Assembly: GCA_015039365.1 (NCBI GenBank)
Contig: WION01000240.1
Span: 1-64,000 of the forward strand
Direction of reading: 5' to 3'
DNA length: 64,000 bases
DNA from: Amanita rubescens
Lineage: Eukaryota > Basidiomycota > Agaricomycetes > Agaricales > Amanitaceae
Position 1 is the first letter of the stretch. Every line of letters begins with the position of its first letter. The notes under the pieces were generated by a model. It worked only from the letters and a program-made list of their open reading frames with translations. It made no database searches and was not told where the DNA came from. Of this stretch, positions 1-12,412 are shown piece by piece. The position numbers were made by a program, and so were the translations under genes.

Positions 1-926
1 GGCTCTGGCAACGACCACTCGGAGTACTTCGATTGTGGCAGTGAGTAGAATCTCTTCCATCACTTTGAAAATCTTATCAGGGCCCGTTCGGAGTTCCTCT
101 AACTCGAAGTTTTCCACCGATACCCACCACCCACGCCAACCGCTTAGCGCTACCCCCCGGATCTCGCCTGCCAAACCTGTATGAATACTACTATATGCGT
201 TCCTTTTTCAAGTCTTGAGCTCACAAGTTATCCAGGCAATGGCTAATGCTGAATTCCGTTCTATACCACATTGAGCAAGGTTGTTACCATTGATCTAAGG
301 TTACTAGAATGTGATTTCGTGTACATGATAATCTATAAATTTGTTTACGTAGAATGCATTGAGGTTATTGGAATAAAAAAGTTTCCGTGGAATCATCTTT
401 GACCCTGCAGCTCCCAATTAAATGAGCAGCGTGTAATATCATGTCCGTGAAACCGACTTCAAAGCACTGCCCGTCATTTTTAGTGATTGTTCCACCAGGG
501 AACATTGAGGGTTGTTATCAGTGACTATTAGTATGAGATTCCAACCGGCTTATCGCCCACTGCTGACCACTTGCGATCACGCTGTCCGGGTCCGGCGTCC
601 ACCGTCCACCGCCCAGTCCACCGCCCACCGCCGAACATCAGCGCATCAACTGTCCACTGTCCACCACCGCCGAACATCCACCGGTCCACCGTCCACCGCC
701 GAACGTCCACCATCCACCACTACTATCAACTTCATGTTCGGTGTTTTAATTTCAATCTCCGACGCTTCGCCGGTGTGCGTTGAGAGTCCCATTAATATTA
801 GTGGCAGTAGGAGCCATTTTGGTGCATTATTGGGTATAAACGAAGTTTAAAAGATTATGATACAAATATGATTGTTCTTTCACGTAGCGGGACCTGCGGC
901 ACTCGTGCCGCCATCGATAAGTTTAT
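1..926. other. No gene seen; left edge of window
   Basis: I see no credible coding region here. Reading frames are short, and the only notable structure is the CCACCG-rich repeat at 595-720. A gene entering from outside the window cannot be excluded. Confidence 0.4.
595..720 (+). repeat. Degenerate CCACCG/GTCCACC minisatellite
   Basis: Irregular repetition of short units of the type GTCCACCGCC and CGAACATCCACC over about 125 bp. The open frames across it in several phases come from the repeat and are not evidence of a protein. Confidence 0.6.
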
Positions 927-2285
927 ATGTGTCTTAGGCATGCGATGCGGTATACAAATGTAGCCAAAAACATACGTTGTGACGCCAACCGTCACACCAA
1001 CTTCCCCGTCGCCCCGTCGCTCCCTCTCCCCACAAGTCTCAAAGACTTGTTGTTTGAACTCTTTGGAGTTCTGCCACCAGCCCCAACCGTCAACACCTTC
1101 TTTGACCCTTTTGAAGCCTACAGGATCCCATGGACCCCTCTACTGCCAGGACCACCACGGGCTCCACCAGCCCTCAAACTCTCTTACCTTCCACCGCCTG
1201 TCATTTTCGAATGTCAGGAACCCCCATCACTGCTTCTGGCACCTCTACCTGAAGCGATTACGCTTCCACTCGAAATACCTGGAACGCTTCGAGCGTTGCC
1301 AACCGTTGTCATACCGGTGCCCCGGCACCAACTCTGCAAACCCTTCCTCCCTCCTCTCTCACTTGAAGCCGACGAGCTTCCACCTGGCACCATAACGACA
1401 GGCTTGACCTGTCTTCACCAAGCATTTCCTAATCACCACTCTCAACGTGTTTGCAAGAACAAACGTAATCCTTGCTACTTCGGCGACCGGATCGCCTACT
1501 CTATGCCTCATGTCCAGGGTGCCTTCTCCATATGGTCCTTCGGGTGCGTCCCTTGGGACGTACATTGAATGATAGGCCTCCCTCACTCTATAAGCTGAAA
1601 ATCACCATCGAGTGATTTACCGTATGTCTCTCACCATAGTGTTTACGTTTCTTTTTGTTACGCATCACTCCCCTCATATACGCCCGAAGGCGCCATGCAT
1701 ACCGTGTACAGTCTCATCTGTCTATTACCTTGCTACCGATTTGAAATTCCTATTATAAAAAAAAGAAAAAAAGAGAAGGAAGCCACCCGCAAGCTACGCC
1801 TATAGCCATTCAAAGAGTCTCGGCTCCCGAGACTCGAAACACGCCCGAACGAGCTCAGTTGACCCATTCTAAAGCTAGTCCGAGCTCTGCGAAGCCGGAC
1901 AACCCTCCTAAACCTCAGGGATTCAAGATGAGTCCCCGGAATGTTGCTCACAAGCCAATACTGGCTCACAACCCTCAAACCTGTCCCGGAGATGGTCTTA
2001 CCCATCTTCTGACCTTCAATCAGCTCTGGCATGCATGCTAAGGCTGGAGAACAGTCTAAGAAGACCGTTCTGAGTACCAGAGAGCTCCCGAAGGGAAACT
2101 CTCGTATCAGCATCAAGTCTTCTGGCCGAGCCGTCTCGACTTCCACTCCGAAACGTCAGGATGTTGAGAAACAACCTGGAAAGGCTGAAGTCAATCCTAC
2201 GAAAGGAACGAATGCACTTAAACACCTACCTGCACAGTCTAAGACAGCCTCCTCACTGTCAAGACCCTCGCCCGTCATTATCTCC
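927..2285 (-). other. Stem-loop-rich tract with a candidate minus-strand intron
   Basis: Short perfect inverted repeats recur here: 1032-1050 (8-bp arms, 3-nt loop), 1056-1071, 1251-1266, 1283-1297, 1316-1329, 1397-1413, 1547-1560, 1599-1618 (7-bp arms) and 1815-1835 (9-bp arms, 3-nt loop). On the minus strand 1552-1605 looks like a 54-bp intron. Its GTGATT donor is in the 1599-1618 stem-loop and its CCCAAG acceptor in the 1547-1560 stem-loop. Frames of 137-213 codons are open on both strands but resemble no family I know. Whether this is part of the gene starting at 2286 or a separate or decayed gene is unclear. Confidence 0.45.
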
Positions 2286-3514
2286 TCAACTCGCCCTCCT
2301 CCGACTCGTCCTTCCAAAGACAGGGCTTCGACACCTTTCCCTGTAGTCTCGAAACGACGCGCATCGAGCTTCGTAAGTACAAATCACGTAGTAAATATTA
2401 ATACTATGCACCGTTTGATGGAGACCCTCTCTCGGGTCTCCAATGAATCTTTTTCACCACCGTCTGGTGAAAACCCGTCTTCTCCTGTTACGGGAGAAGC
2501 CACACTATTCGCTGAATCCAGGGGAGAGCCACCTCACTCTCCCAAAACCCACGAGTGTTTCGCTGAGCGCACTACTCAAATTCAAAGACTCATCGGCGCA
2601 CGAGTCACAACCTTTTCCTTTTCGGATGAAATGGAGAAGAAACGGCGGATCTACGATACCGTCGTCAAGATTCAAATCAATAGAAGTGAAGAAAACGTAC
2701 CTGAAGATACAGTAGCTGCCACACTGCCATTCTCCACATCCGTTCCCTCGTCCATCCGTCTTGCGCCAACCACATCCACTCGTTCACCTTCGGACGAGTG
2801 TTCACCGCCTGTCAGTGAGGTGGTACCCGGACGACGCATCCTAAGCGTCATCAATAAGATGCGAGTGAATTACTGCGCTCACCTTATACCGGGACTGCTC
2901 GAAGACAGTCCCAACAACCCATAGCTCCTTCGAGGAATGAAGGAGAGCAGCTCGCGAGAGCCGCAGCCTGTATTCGGGAGCGTATGAACTGACGCTCCCT
3001 CGCCTGTGACGAATCCGTTCGTCATGCTTCAAATGATCCACCTGACGAGGCTGCCGACCCCGAATCGGATTCTAGACGACTGAATACACGAGTCGTCAAT
3101 AAAGAAATAGAAGCGAGCGTGATGATACGCTCACCTAAACCTGAAGACTCGGAATACCCTCCGGTACGACCCGATGCTACTCGCCAACAGCTCAAGACCC
3201 GGAGAGCGAACGAGCTCTCCTCTGAGCATTCTGAATCCATCACGCGGCTTCCTGGCCCTGTGTTTGACGAGACGAGCATCCAACGGCAGCGAGAACTGCA
3301 CGCCGTCAGTAACGTGGATATGAGCATGGACACATGCTCACCTCAGGATGTACCCAATACGGCCCTCATGCCGTTATACTCGTCTGCGTCTGCCTACCCT
3401 ACGCAGGCCTCTCCATCCTTCCAGTCGAGACCCTGCTTGATTCGCATCGGCTGGTTCGTCCATCCACACAGTCGAGTGTTGAACTCGACTGGCTTCATAC
3501 ATCCCGACAACGTC
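2286..3514 (-). CDS. Many-intron hypothetical protein, 3' part
   Basis: No single reading frame shows this gene, but minus-strand exons joined at splice motifs give one open frame of 287 codons ending in TGA at 2286. Exons: 3514-3403, 3364-3342, 3295-3135, 3079-3042, 3003-2883, 2840-2701, 2650-2538, 2484-2412 and 2368-2286. Introns are 38-55 bp, with donors such as GTGAGC, GTACGT and GTGAGG, branch-like TTACTGAC/TTATTGAC, and acceptors CAG/TAG/AAG. The product is Ser/Gly/Arg-rich with no domain I recognise. An alternative path uses a further 35-bp intron inside the 3295-3135 exon and is also open. Most introns carry a stem-loop over one or both splice sites (see findings). The upstream exons are not resolved, so the start codon is unknown. 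It could be a decaying gene. Confidence 0.5.
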
Positions 3515-5900
3515 CTTGGGATGTCATCAATACGTCAATAACCCGGCGAGTGCCAACGAGTACTCACCTGAGTCTAAGGCCGAATGTACCGAGCCTTCTC
3601 CCATCATAACTGAATCAGGAAGAACTCTGCAATTCGGCCCCCTATTCCCTCAAAAAGCTTCATATCAGCCAAATGGAGCAACAATTCGACAGCGCAACCT
3701 GTGGGCTGTCAGTAACGTGAAAACAAGTGCCGTTTGGTACTCACTCGATTCCCCTGCGGTCCCCCTACCGCGTTCACGTATACCAGCCGATCCACAGCTG
3801 GTTCCTCCAATCCTTCAGCTGAATGTCCAGCTGAAACCTTCGGAGCTTCCCCATGTCTTGAGACCCGAAGTTCCCAACGATATCCTTCGGATATCGTTAA
3901 TGCTAAGTTCGACTTGAGTGCCAACTGGTACTCGCCTCAACCCGTGGTGGTACTCACACCGCATATGCCCAAACGCACCAGCCAAGCTGTTGCTTTCGCC
4001 CTTTGCTGTAGTCGTGGCATGTTGTTGAGAATGATGTGGGTCCTCCGTGTCATTACCTTCTGTGCAATCAGGAATCGCGAGGCCGAAGAGACGGAGTACA
4101 CAATCATCCACGAGTACATTGAGGACGACGAGGCTCCCACCTCAGCCCCTCCTTATGCCTACATCGACGCCAAGACCACCACGAGCCCATACTTCCGCCT
4201 GAGCCTTTGTGGTGGGCGGAAACTCCTGGTTCTGCGTGCGTCGAACGTATTTGGTGCGCCCGCTGTAAACCGCCCTAAGTAGCGGTCATCTGGAGACGAC
4301 AAATCTGTTTTGTCATCAATAAAACAAATTATACGGGTGACAACCGCTCACTCTTAAGTCGCGCAGTACGAATACTGCCCACACCATTCAACTTCCTTCG
4401 CATCAGCCACTTGAGGCTACGACGATCAAATATCGACGTTTCCCGATTTACAAGCACTCTGACGAGGTCGCCACGTCATCGCCACTCTCTCGTCTCCCTT
4501 GTTGTTCATCCTCTTGTGGTATTTGCGAATTGATTCGGAGGGCTAAATCCGAGCCCTCCACACACGTAAATGTGTAAATTATGAATATATTATATCAACT
4601 ATATGAAATAACGACATTGAATTATATATGACTCAAATTAATCAACTTACTTGGAAGGACTCGCCAGAGTCTCCACAAATCTAATCCTAACTTCCCTCTT
4701 CTTGTAAGAAAGGAAGGAACTCGTGACGAGTTAGATTCATCGCGATCCAAGAAAATCGGAGAGTTCCAACGAACTCTCCAAGTAATCATTGAGGATTCAA
4801 TTCTGAGTCCTCGTCCATTCTACACACTCTGGATCATTGCGCTAGTGCATCTCGCAGTCAATACGAGCAGAATAGAGAAATAAAGAGAAAAGGAGACTTA
4901 CATATCCTCGTAGTCTCCACCCCTTCTCCCTCTCTAATTCCATCTGCCTTCCTGGCCCTCGCACGCACTTGTTTCTGCATCGATCCAACGAGCGAGAGGT
5001 CGACGCGGAGTCCCGCCCTCGAGACCGACAATCGTCCAGGTCTCAAATAAATCCTCGAAAGGACTCGTACTGAGTCCTCCCACCTCTTAACGTCCGACAA
5101 GCCGGGATAGCTGCGCCTGTGCAATGCAGTTAATACGAATCAAAATGAGCGGAAAACGAGAACGCACCCGCTTCCAAAGCTGCTCTCTCGCAGTCTACCC
5201 CGTCTACTCCCTCTCCCGGCCGTAAGCCAATCACAACGGACAAAACGGCGACGCTACAACGTCGTCAATAAATCATTATTCCCGGGTATAAGAAACTTAC
5301 CTATTTATACCCTTAACCTCGTATGGGAACTCGAACTCATACGAGAGTTCCCGCAATTGCTATCCGACGCCCGTTTTTTCCTTCTTGAAGGGGAAGAGGC
5401 GCTGGGCGTGTAGTGATAATCAAATCATTCAAGACGATGGAGAGTTCAAACGAACTCTCCGAATATTTACAATCGGGATTCGAATGAGTCTCTTCCTCTG
5501 GACAACTAACGGACGGCCAGTTTAAGACACTGCGCCTATACGACGCATTTATTATAAACATGGGAGCAAAGAGAATCACAGGGTTTACCTAGTCCCGAAG
5601 CTGCGCACACTGCGGCAGCATGCTGGCTCCAGCCCTCGCATTTCGGCCGCGTTCTGCTGAAAGAGAGAGGGTCGACCCTAAGTCTCGTGCGTGGAAGTGA
5701 TGGGCGACCCATAGTCTTTCCATCACCTCCCTCTCGCCTATCGTCCGTTGGCAGGAAAACCGATAGGGGCTCACTTCTGAGTCCCAGGAAACGATAAGTG
5801 AAGCTGTGAAAGCAGTCAGCCGAGGAAACGAGAGAGCGATAAGGAAAACGCACCATCAAGATCCTTCTCGTTCACCTGTGCCCGTCATCGCACCTCCTAA
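3515..5900 (-). other. Probable upstream exons and introns of the minus-strand gene at 2286-3514
   Basis: Candidate introns, minus strand, as plus-strand spans: 3515-3567, 3699-3744, 3885-3935 (GC donor), 4305-4351, 4543-4650, 4720-4770, 4842-4901, 5018-5070, 5117-5167, 5254-5300, 5402-5451, 5536-5588 and 5804-5875. Most have GTGAGT/GTAAGT-like donors, TTGAC/TTAAC/CTAAC branch motifs and lengths of 43-72 bp. Exon frames between them are partly open, but I could not join them into one uninterrupted protein. This may be several genes or a decayed one. The density of perfect stem-loops with 8-10 bp arms (3814-3835, 3876-3898, 4537-4559, 4758-4779, 5284-5312, 5439-5460) is far above chance. Confidence 0.4.
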
Positions 5901-6019
5901 GCTCCCTCATCCGTCGATAACGCCGTATTGGATTCTCGGTGTGCTCCTGAAGTTGGAGCTCCCTTCCCGCCTTGGATTGTTGCAAGAGCCCGCGACTCGC
6001 GGGCGTCACATGACTACCA

Positions 6020-6616
6020 TCGGAGTTTGATTATAATGATAACCTCTGTCGTAATACTTATTACTATAGCAACAACAAACAACCACCACCTTTTGGTGAT
6101 CTGTCAAGCAATATTAGTGGTGTGAATACTGCTTGTCTACCATCACCACAAGTGCTGTTTTAATGCACTTAACATGCACCTGCCTACACAACAATGATTG
6201 CTGGGTGCTCCCACCACTAAAGTACTACCTACTCCCCACTGTCTACCACTATAGAGTCACCATTGGTGCTACCACCACAGCCACTCACTGAGTACTAACA
6301 GGTACAACCTTTTGTTGCCCTCATCATCTCCATCACTGTGTTTGGATTTGGTTCTATTCCCATGGAGTAGCACAAGTAGTAATTACTACTAATTAGTCTA
6401 TCTGAACAGTGCAAGTCAGTTTGAGGCTAGTAGTACAGGTACCACATTGAGCTACTGTATGGTTACTACTATTTTTGACCGATACACTAGTAATTACTGG
6501 TACCATTACTGTCTCTACCAGAACTTGTGCAGCAACTATGACCACAATGGTCCACTACAACTGCCACCCCCTTGCCACCACTACTGACTCAAAAGGGCTA
6601 TCATTGTCTACTCATT
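6020..6616 (+). repeat. Left outer inverted repeat of the palindromic element
   Basis: Matches the complement of 16854-17440. Positions from about 6130 inward look identical. The outermost part has differences, including small insertions near 6058 and 6113. The sequence is rich in ACC/ACT/TAC triplets, poor in G on this strand and almost free of CpG. Confidence 0.85.
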
Positions 6617-9600
6617 GGGGGTGTACCCCTGCAGTTCCCTAGTGTCCTGTCGTCCACCAGGGTACATCGGGGGTGTACCCCTGCAGTTCCCTAGTGTCCT
6701 GTCGTCCACCAGGGTACATCGGGGGTGTACCCCTGCAGTTCCCTAGTGTCCTGTCGTCCACCAGGGTACATCGGGGGTGTACCCCTGCAGTTCCCTAGTG
6801 TCCTGTCGTCCACCAGGGTACATCGGGGGTGTACCCCTGCAGTTCCCTAGTGTCCTGTCGTCCACCAGGGTACATCGGGGGTGTACCCCTGCAGTTCCCT
6901 AGTGTCCTGTCGTCCACCAGGGTACATCGGGGGTGTACCCCTGCAGTTCCCTAGTGTCCTGTCGTCCACCAGGGTACATCGGGGGTGTACCCCTGCAGTT
7001 CCCTAGTGTCCTGTCGTCCACCAGGGTACATCGGGGGTGTACCCCTGCAGTTCCCTAGTGTCCTGTCGTCCACCAGGGTACATCGGGGGTGTACCCCTGC
7101 AGTTCCCTAGTGTCCTGTCGTCCACCAGGGTACATCGGGGGTGTACCCCTGCAGTTCCCTAGTGTCCTGTCGTCCACCAGGGTACATCGGGGGTGTACCC
7201 CTGCAGTTCCCTAGTGTCCTGTCGTCCACCAGGGTACATCGGGGGTGTACCCCTGCAGTTCCCTAGTGTCCTGTCGTCCACCAGGGTACATCGGGGGTGT
7301 ACCCCTGCAGTTCCCTAGTGTCCTGTCGTCCACCAGGGTACATCGGGGGTGTACCCCTGCAGTTCCCTAGTGTCCTGTCGTCCACCAGGGTACATCGGGG
7401 GTGTACCCCTGCAGTTCCCTAGTGTCCTGTCGTCCACCAGGGTACATCGGGGGTGTACCCCTGCAGTTCCCTAGTGTCCTGTCGTCCACCAGGGTACATC
7501 GGGGGTGTACCCCTGCAGTTCCCTAGTGTCCTGTCGTCCACCAGGGTACATCGGGGGTGTACCCCTGCAGTTCCCTAGTGTCCTGTCGTCCACCAGGGTA
7601 CATCGGGGGTGTACCCCTGCAGTTCCCTAGTGTCCTGTCGTCCACCAGGGTACATCGGGGGTGTACCCCTGCAGTTCCCTAGTGTCCTGTCGTCCACCAG
7701 GGTACATCGGGGGTGTACCCCTGCAGTTCCCTAGTGTCCTGTCGTCCACCAGGGTACATCGGGGGTGTACCCCTGCAGTTCCCTAGTGTCCTGTCGTCCA
7801 CCAGGGTACATCGGGGGTGTACCCCTGCAGTTCCCTAGTGTCCTGTCGTCCACCAGGGTACATCGGGGGTGTACCCCTGCAGTTCCCTAGTGTCCTGTCG
7901 TCCACCAGGGTACATCGGGGGTGTACCCCTGCAGTTCCCTAGTGTCCTGTCGTCCACCAGGGTACATCGGGGGTGTACCCCTGCAGTTCCCTAGTGTCCT
8001 GTCGTCCACCAGGGTACATCGGGGGTGTACCCCTGCAGTTCCCTAGTGTCCTGTCGTCCACCAGGGTACATCGGGGGTGTACCCCTGCAGTTCCCTAGTG
8101 TCCTGTCGTCCACCAGGGTACATCGGGGGTGTACCCCTGCAGTTCCCTAGTGTCCTGTCGTCCACCAGGGTACATCGGGGGTGTACCCCTGCAGTTCCCT
8201 AGTGTCCTGTCGTCCACCAGGGTACATCGGGGGTGTACCCCTGCAGTTCCCTAGTGTCCTGTCGTCCACCAGGGTACATCGGGGGTGTACCCCTGCAGTT
8301 CCCTAGTGTCCTGTCGTCCACCAGGGTACATCGGGGGTGTACCCCTGCAGTTCCCTAGTGTCCTGTCGTCCACCAGGGTACATCGGGGGTGTACCCCTGC
8401 AGTTCCCTAGTGTCCTGTCGTCCACCAGGGTACATCGGGGGTGTACCCCTGCAGTTCCCTAGTGTCCTGTCGTCCACCAGGGTACATCGGGGGTGTACCC
8501 CTGCAGTTCCCTAGTGTCCTGTCGTCCACCAGGGTACATCGGGGGTGTACCCCTGCAGTTCCCTAGTGTCCTGTCGTCCACCAGGGTACATCGGGGGTGT
8601 ACCCCTGCAGTTCCCTAGTGTCCTGTCGTCCACCAGGGTACATCGGGGGTGTACCCCTGCAGTTCCCTAGTGTCCTGTCGTCCACCAGGGTACATCGGGG
8701 GTGTACCCCTGCAGTTCCCTAGTGTCCTGTCGTCCACCAGGGTACATCGGGGGTGTACCCCTGCAGTTCCCTAGTGTCCTGTCGTCCACCAGGGTACATC
8801 GGGGGTGTACCCCTGCAGTTCCCTAGTGTCCTGTCGTCCACCAGGGTACATCGGGGGTGTACCCCTGCAGTTCCCTAGTGTCCTGTCGTCCACCAGGGTA
8901 CATCGGGGGTGTACCCCTGCAGTTCCCTAGTGTCCTGTCGTCCACCAGGGTACATCGGGGGTGTACCCCTGCAGTTCCCTAGTGTCCTGTCGTCCACCAG
9001 GGTACATCGGGGGTGTACCCCTGCAGTTCCCTAGTGTCCTGTCGTCCACCAGGGTACATCGGGGGTGTACCCCTGCAGTTCCCTAGTGTCCTGTCGTCCA
9101 CCAGGGTACATCGGGGGTGTACCCCTGCAGTTCCCTAGTGTCCTGTCGTCCACCAGGGTACATCGGGGGTGTACCCCTGCAGTTCCCTAGTGTCCTGTCG
9201 TCCACCAGGGTACATCGGGGGTGTACCCCTGCAGTTCCCTAGTGTCCTGTCGTCCACCAGGGTACATCGGGGGTGTACCCCTGCAGTTCCCTAGTGTCCT
9301 GTCGTCCACCAGGGTACATCGGGGGTGTACCCCTGCAGTTCCCTAGTGTCCTGTCGTCCACCAGGGTACATCGGGGGTGTACCCCTGCAGTTCCCTAGTG
9401 TCCTGTCGTCCACCAGGGTACATCGGGGGTGTACCCCTGCAGTTCCCTAGTGTCCTGTCGTCCACCAGGGTACATCGGGGGTGTACCCCTGCAGTTCCCT
9501 AGTGTCCTGTCGTCCACCAGGGTACATCGGGGGTGTACCCCTGCAGTTCCCTAGTGTCCTGTCGTCCACCAGGGTACATCGGGGGTGTACCCCTGCAGTT

Positions 9601-12412
9601 CCCTAGTGTCCTGTCGTCCACCAGGGTACATCGGGGGTGTACCCCTGCAGTTCCCTAGTGTCCTGTCGTCCACCAGGGTACATCGGGGGTGTACCCCTGC
9701 AGTTCCCTAGTGTCCTGTCGTCCACCAGGGTACATCGGGGGTGTACCCCTGCAGTTCCCTAGTGTCCTGTCGTCCACCAGGGTACATCGGGGGTGTACCC
9801 CTGCAGTTCCCTAGTGTCCTGTCGTCCACCAGGGTACATCGGGGGTGTACCCCTGCAGTTCCCTAGTGTCCTGTCGTCCACCAGGGTACATCGGGGGTGT
9901 ACCCCTGCAGTTCCCTAGTGTCCTGTCGTCCACCAGGGTACATCGGGGGTGTACCCCTGCAGTTCCCTAGTGTCCTGTCGTCCACCAGGGTACATCGGGG
10001 GTGTACCCCTGCAGTTCCCTAGTGTCCTGTCGTCCACCAGGGTACATCGGGGGTGTACCCCTGCAGTTCCCTAGTGTCCTGTCGTCCACCAGGGTACATC
10101 GGGGGTGTACCCCTGCAGTTCCCTAGTGTCCTGTCGTCCACCAGGGTACATCGGGGGTGTACCCCTGCAGTTCCCTAGTGTCCTGTCGTCCACCAGGGTA
10201 CATCGGGGGTGTACCCCTGCAGTTCCCTAGTGTCCTGTCGTCCACCAGGGTACATCGGGGGTGTACCCCTGCAGTTCCCTAGTGTCCTGTCGTCCACCAG
10301 GGTACATCGGGGGTGTACCCCTGCAGTTCCCTAGTGTCCTGTCGTCCACCAGGGTACATCGGGGGTGTACCCCTGCAGTTCCCTAGTGTCCTGTCGTCCA
10401 CCAGGGTACATCGGGGGTGTACCCCTGCAGTTCCCTAGTGTCCTGTCGTCCACCAGGGTACATCGGGGGTGTACCCCTGCAGTTCCCTAGTGTCCTGTCG
10501 TCCACCAGGGTACATCGGGGGTGTACCCCTGCAGTTCCCTAGTGTCCTGTCGTCCACCAGGGTACATCGGGGGTGTACCCCTGCAGTTCCCTAGTGTCCT
10601 GTCGTCCACCAGGGTACATCGGGGGTGTACCCCTGCAGTTCCCTAGTGTCCTGTCGTCCACCAGGGTACATCGGGGGTGTACCCCTGCAGTTCCCTAGTG
10701 TCCTGTCGTCCACCAGGGTACATCGGGGGTGTACCCCTGCAGTTCCCTAGTGTCCTGTCGTCCACCAGGGTACATCGGGGGTGTACCCCTGCAGTTCCCT
10801 AGTGTCCTGTCGTCCACCAGGGTACATCGGGGGTGTACCCCTGCAGTTCCCTAGTGTCCTGTCGTCCACCAGGGTACATCGGGGGTGTACCCCTGCAGTT
10901 CCCTAGTGTCCTGTCGTCCACCAGGGTACATCGGGGGTGTACCCCTGCAGTTCCCTAGTGTCCTGTCGTCCACCAGGGTACATCGGGGGTGTACCCCTGC
11001 AGTTCCCTAGTGTCCTGTCGTCCACCAGGGTACATCGGGGGTGTACCCCTGCAGTTCCCTAGTGTCCTGTCGTCCACCAGGGTACATCGGGGGTGTACCC
11101 CTGCAGTTCCCTAGTGTCCTGTCGTCCACCAGGGTACATCGGGGGTGTACCCCTGCAGTTCCCTAGTGTCCTGTCGTCCACCAGGGTACATCGGGGGTGT
11201 ACCCCTGCAGTTCCCTAGTGTCCTGTCGTCCACCAGGGTACATCGGGGGTGTACCCCTGCAGTTCCCTAGTGTCCTGTCGTCCACCAGGGTACATCGGGG
11301 GTGTACCCCTGCAGTTCCCTAGTGTCCTGTCGTCCACCAGGGTACATCGGGGGTGTACCCCTGCAGTTCCCTAGTGTCCTGTCGTCCACCAGGGTACATC
11401 GGGGGTGTACCCCTGCAGTTCCCTAGTGTCCTGTCGTCCACCAGGGTACATCGGGGGTGTACCCCTGCAGTTCCCTAGTGTCCTGTCGTCCACCAGGGTA
11501 CATCGGGGGTGTACCCCTGCAGTTCCCTAGTGTCCTGTCGTCCACCAGGGTACATCGGGGGTGTACCCCTGCAGTTCCCTAGTGTCCTGTCGTCCACCAG
11601 GGTACATCGGGGGTGTACCCCTGCAGTTCCCTAGTGTCCTGTCGTCCACCAGGGTACATCGGGGGTGTACCCCTGCAGTTCCCTAGTGTCCTGTCGTCCA
11701 CCAGGGTACATCGGGGGTGTACCCCTGCAGTTCCCTAGTGTCCTGTCGTCCACCAGGGTACATCGGGGGTGTACCCCTGCAGTTTCCCTAGTGTCCTGTC
11801 GTCCACCAGGGTACATCGGGGGTGTACCCCTGCAGTTCCCTAGTGTCCTGTCGTCCACCAGGGTACATCGGGGGTGTACCCCTGCAGTTCCCTAGTGTCC
11901 TGTCGTCCACCAGGGTACATCGGGGGTGTACCCCTGCAGTTCCCTAGTGTCCTGTCGTCCACCAGGGTACATCGGGGGTGTACCCCTGCAGTTCCCTAGT
12001 GTCCTGTCGTCCACCAGGGTACATCGGGGGTGTACCCCTGCAGTTCCCTAGTGTCCTGTCGTCCACCAGGGTACATCGGGGGTGTACCCCTGCAGTTCCC
12101 TAGTGTCCTGTCGTCCACCAGGGTACATCGGGGGTGTACCCCTGCAGTTCCCTAGTGTCCTGTCGTCCACCAGGGTACATCGGGGGTGTACCCCTGCAGT
12201 TCCCTAGTGTCCTGTCGTCCACCAGGGTACATCGGGGGTGTACCCCTGCAGTTCCCTAGTGTCCTGTCGTCCACCAGGGTACATCGGGGGTGTACCCCTG
12301 CAGTTCCCTAGTGTCCTGTCGTCCACCAGGGTACATCGGGGGTGTACCCCTGCAGTTCCCTAGTGCCACTGTCCTGTCCGTCCACTCAGGGTACATCGGG
12401 GGTGTACCCCTG
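6617..12412 (+). repeat. Tandem array of 52-bp satellite, about 111 copies
   Basis: The unit begins GGGGGTGTACCCCTGCAG and ends CCAGGGTACATC. Nearly all copies are identical. I noticed one extra T near 11784 and a degenerate last copy near 12360-12412. Each junction forms a stem-loop GGGTACA-7 nt-TGTACCC, and each unit has a CTGCAG palindrome. Exact copy number depends on assembly through a near-perfect repeat and should not be trusted. Confidence 0.95.

Noticed and set aside
2031..2924. 297-codon plus-strand frame in the hairpin tract
   Set aside because: Ser/Pro-rich with no domain, and it overlaps minus-strand exons that join in frame at splice motifs. The stem-loops also remove stops symmetrically, so a long frame is weak evidence.
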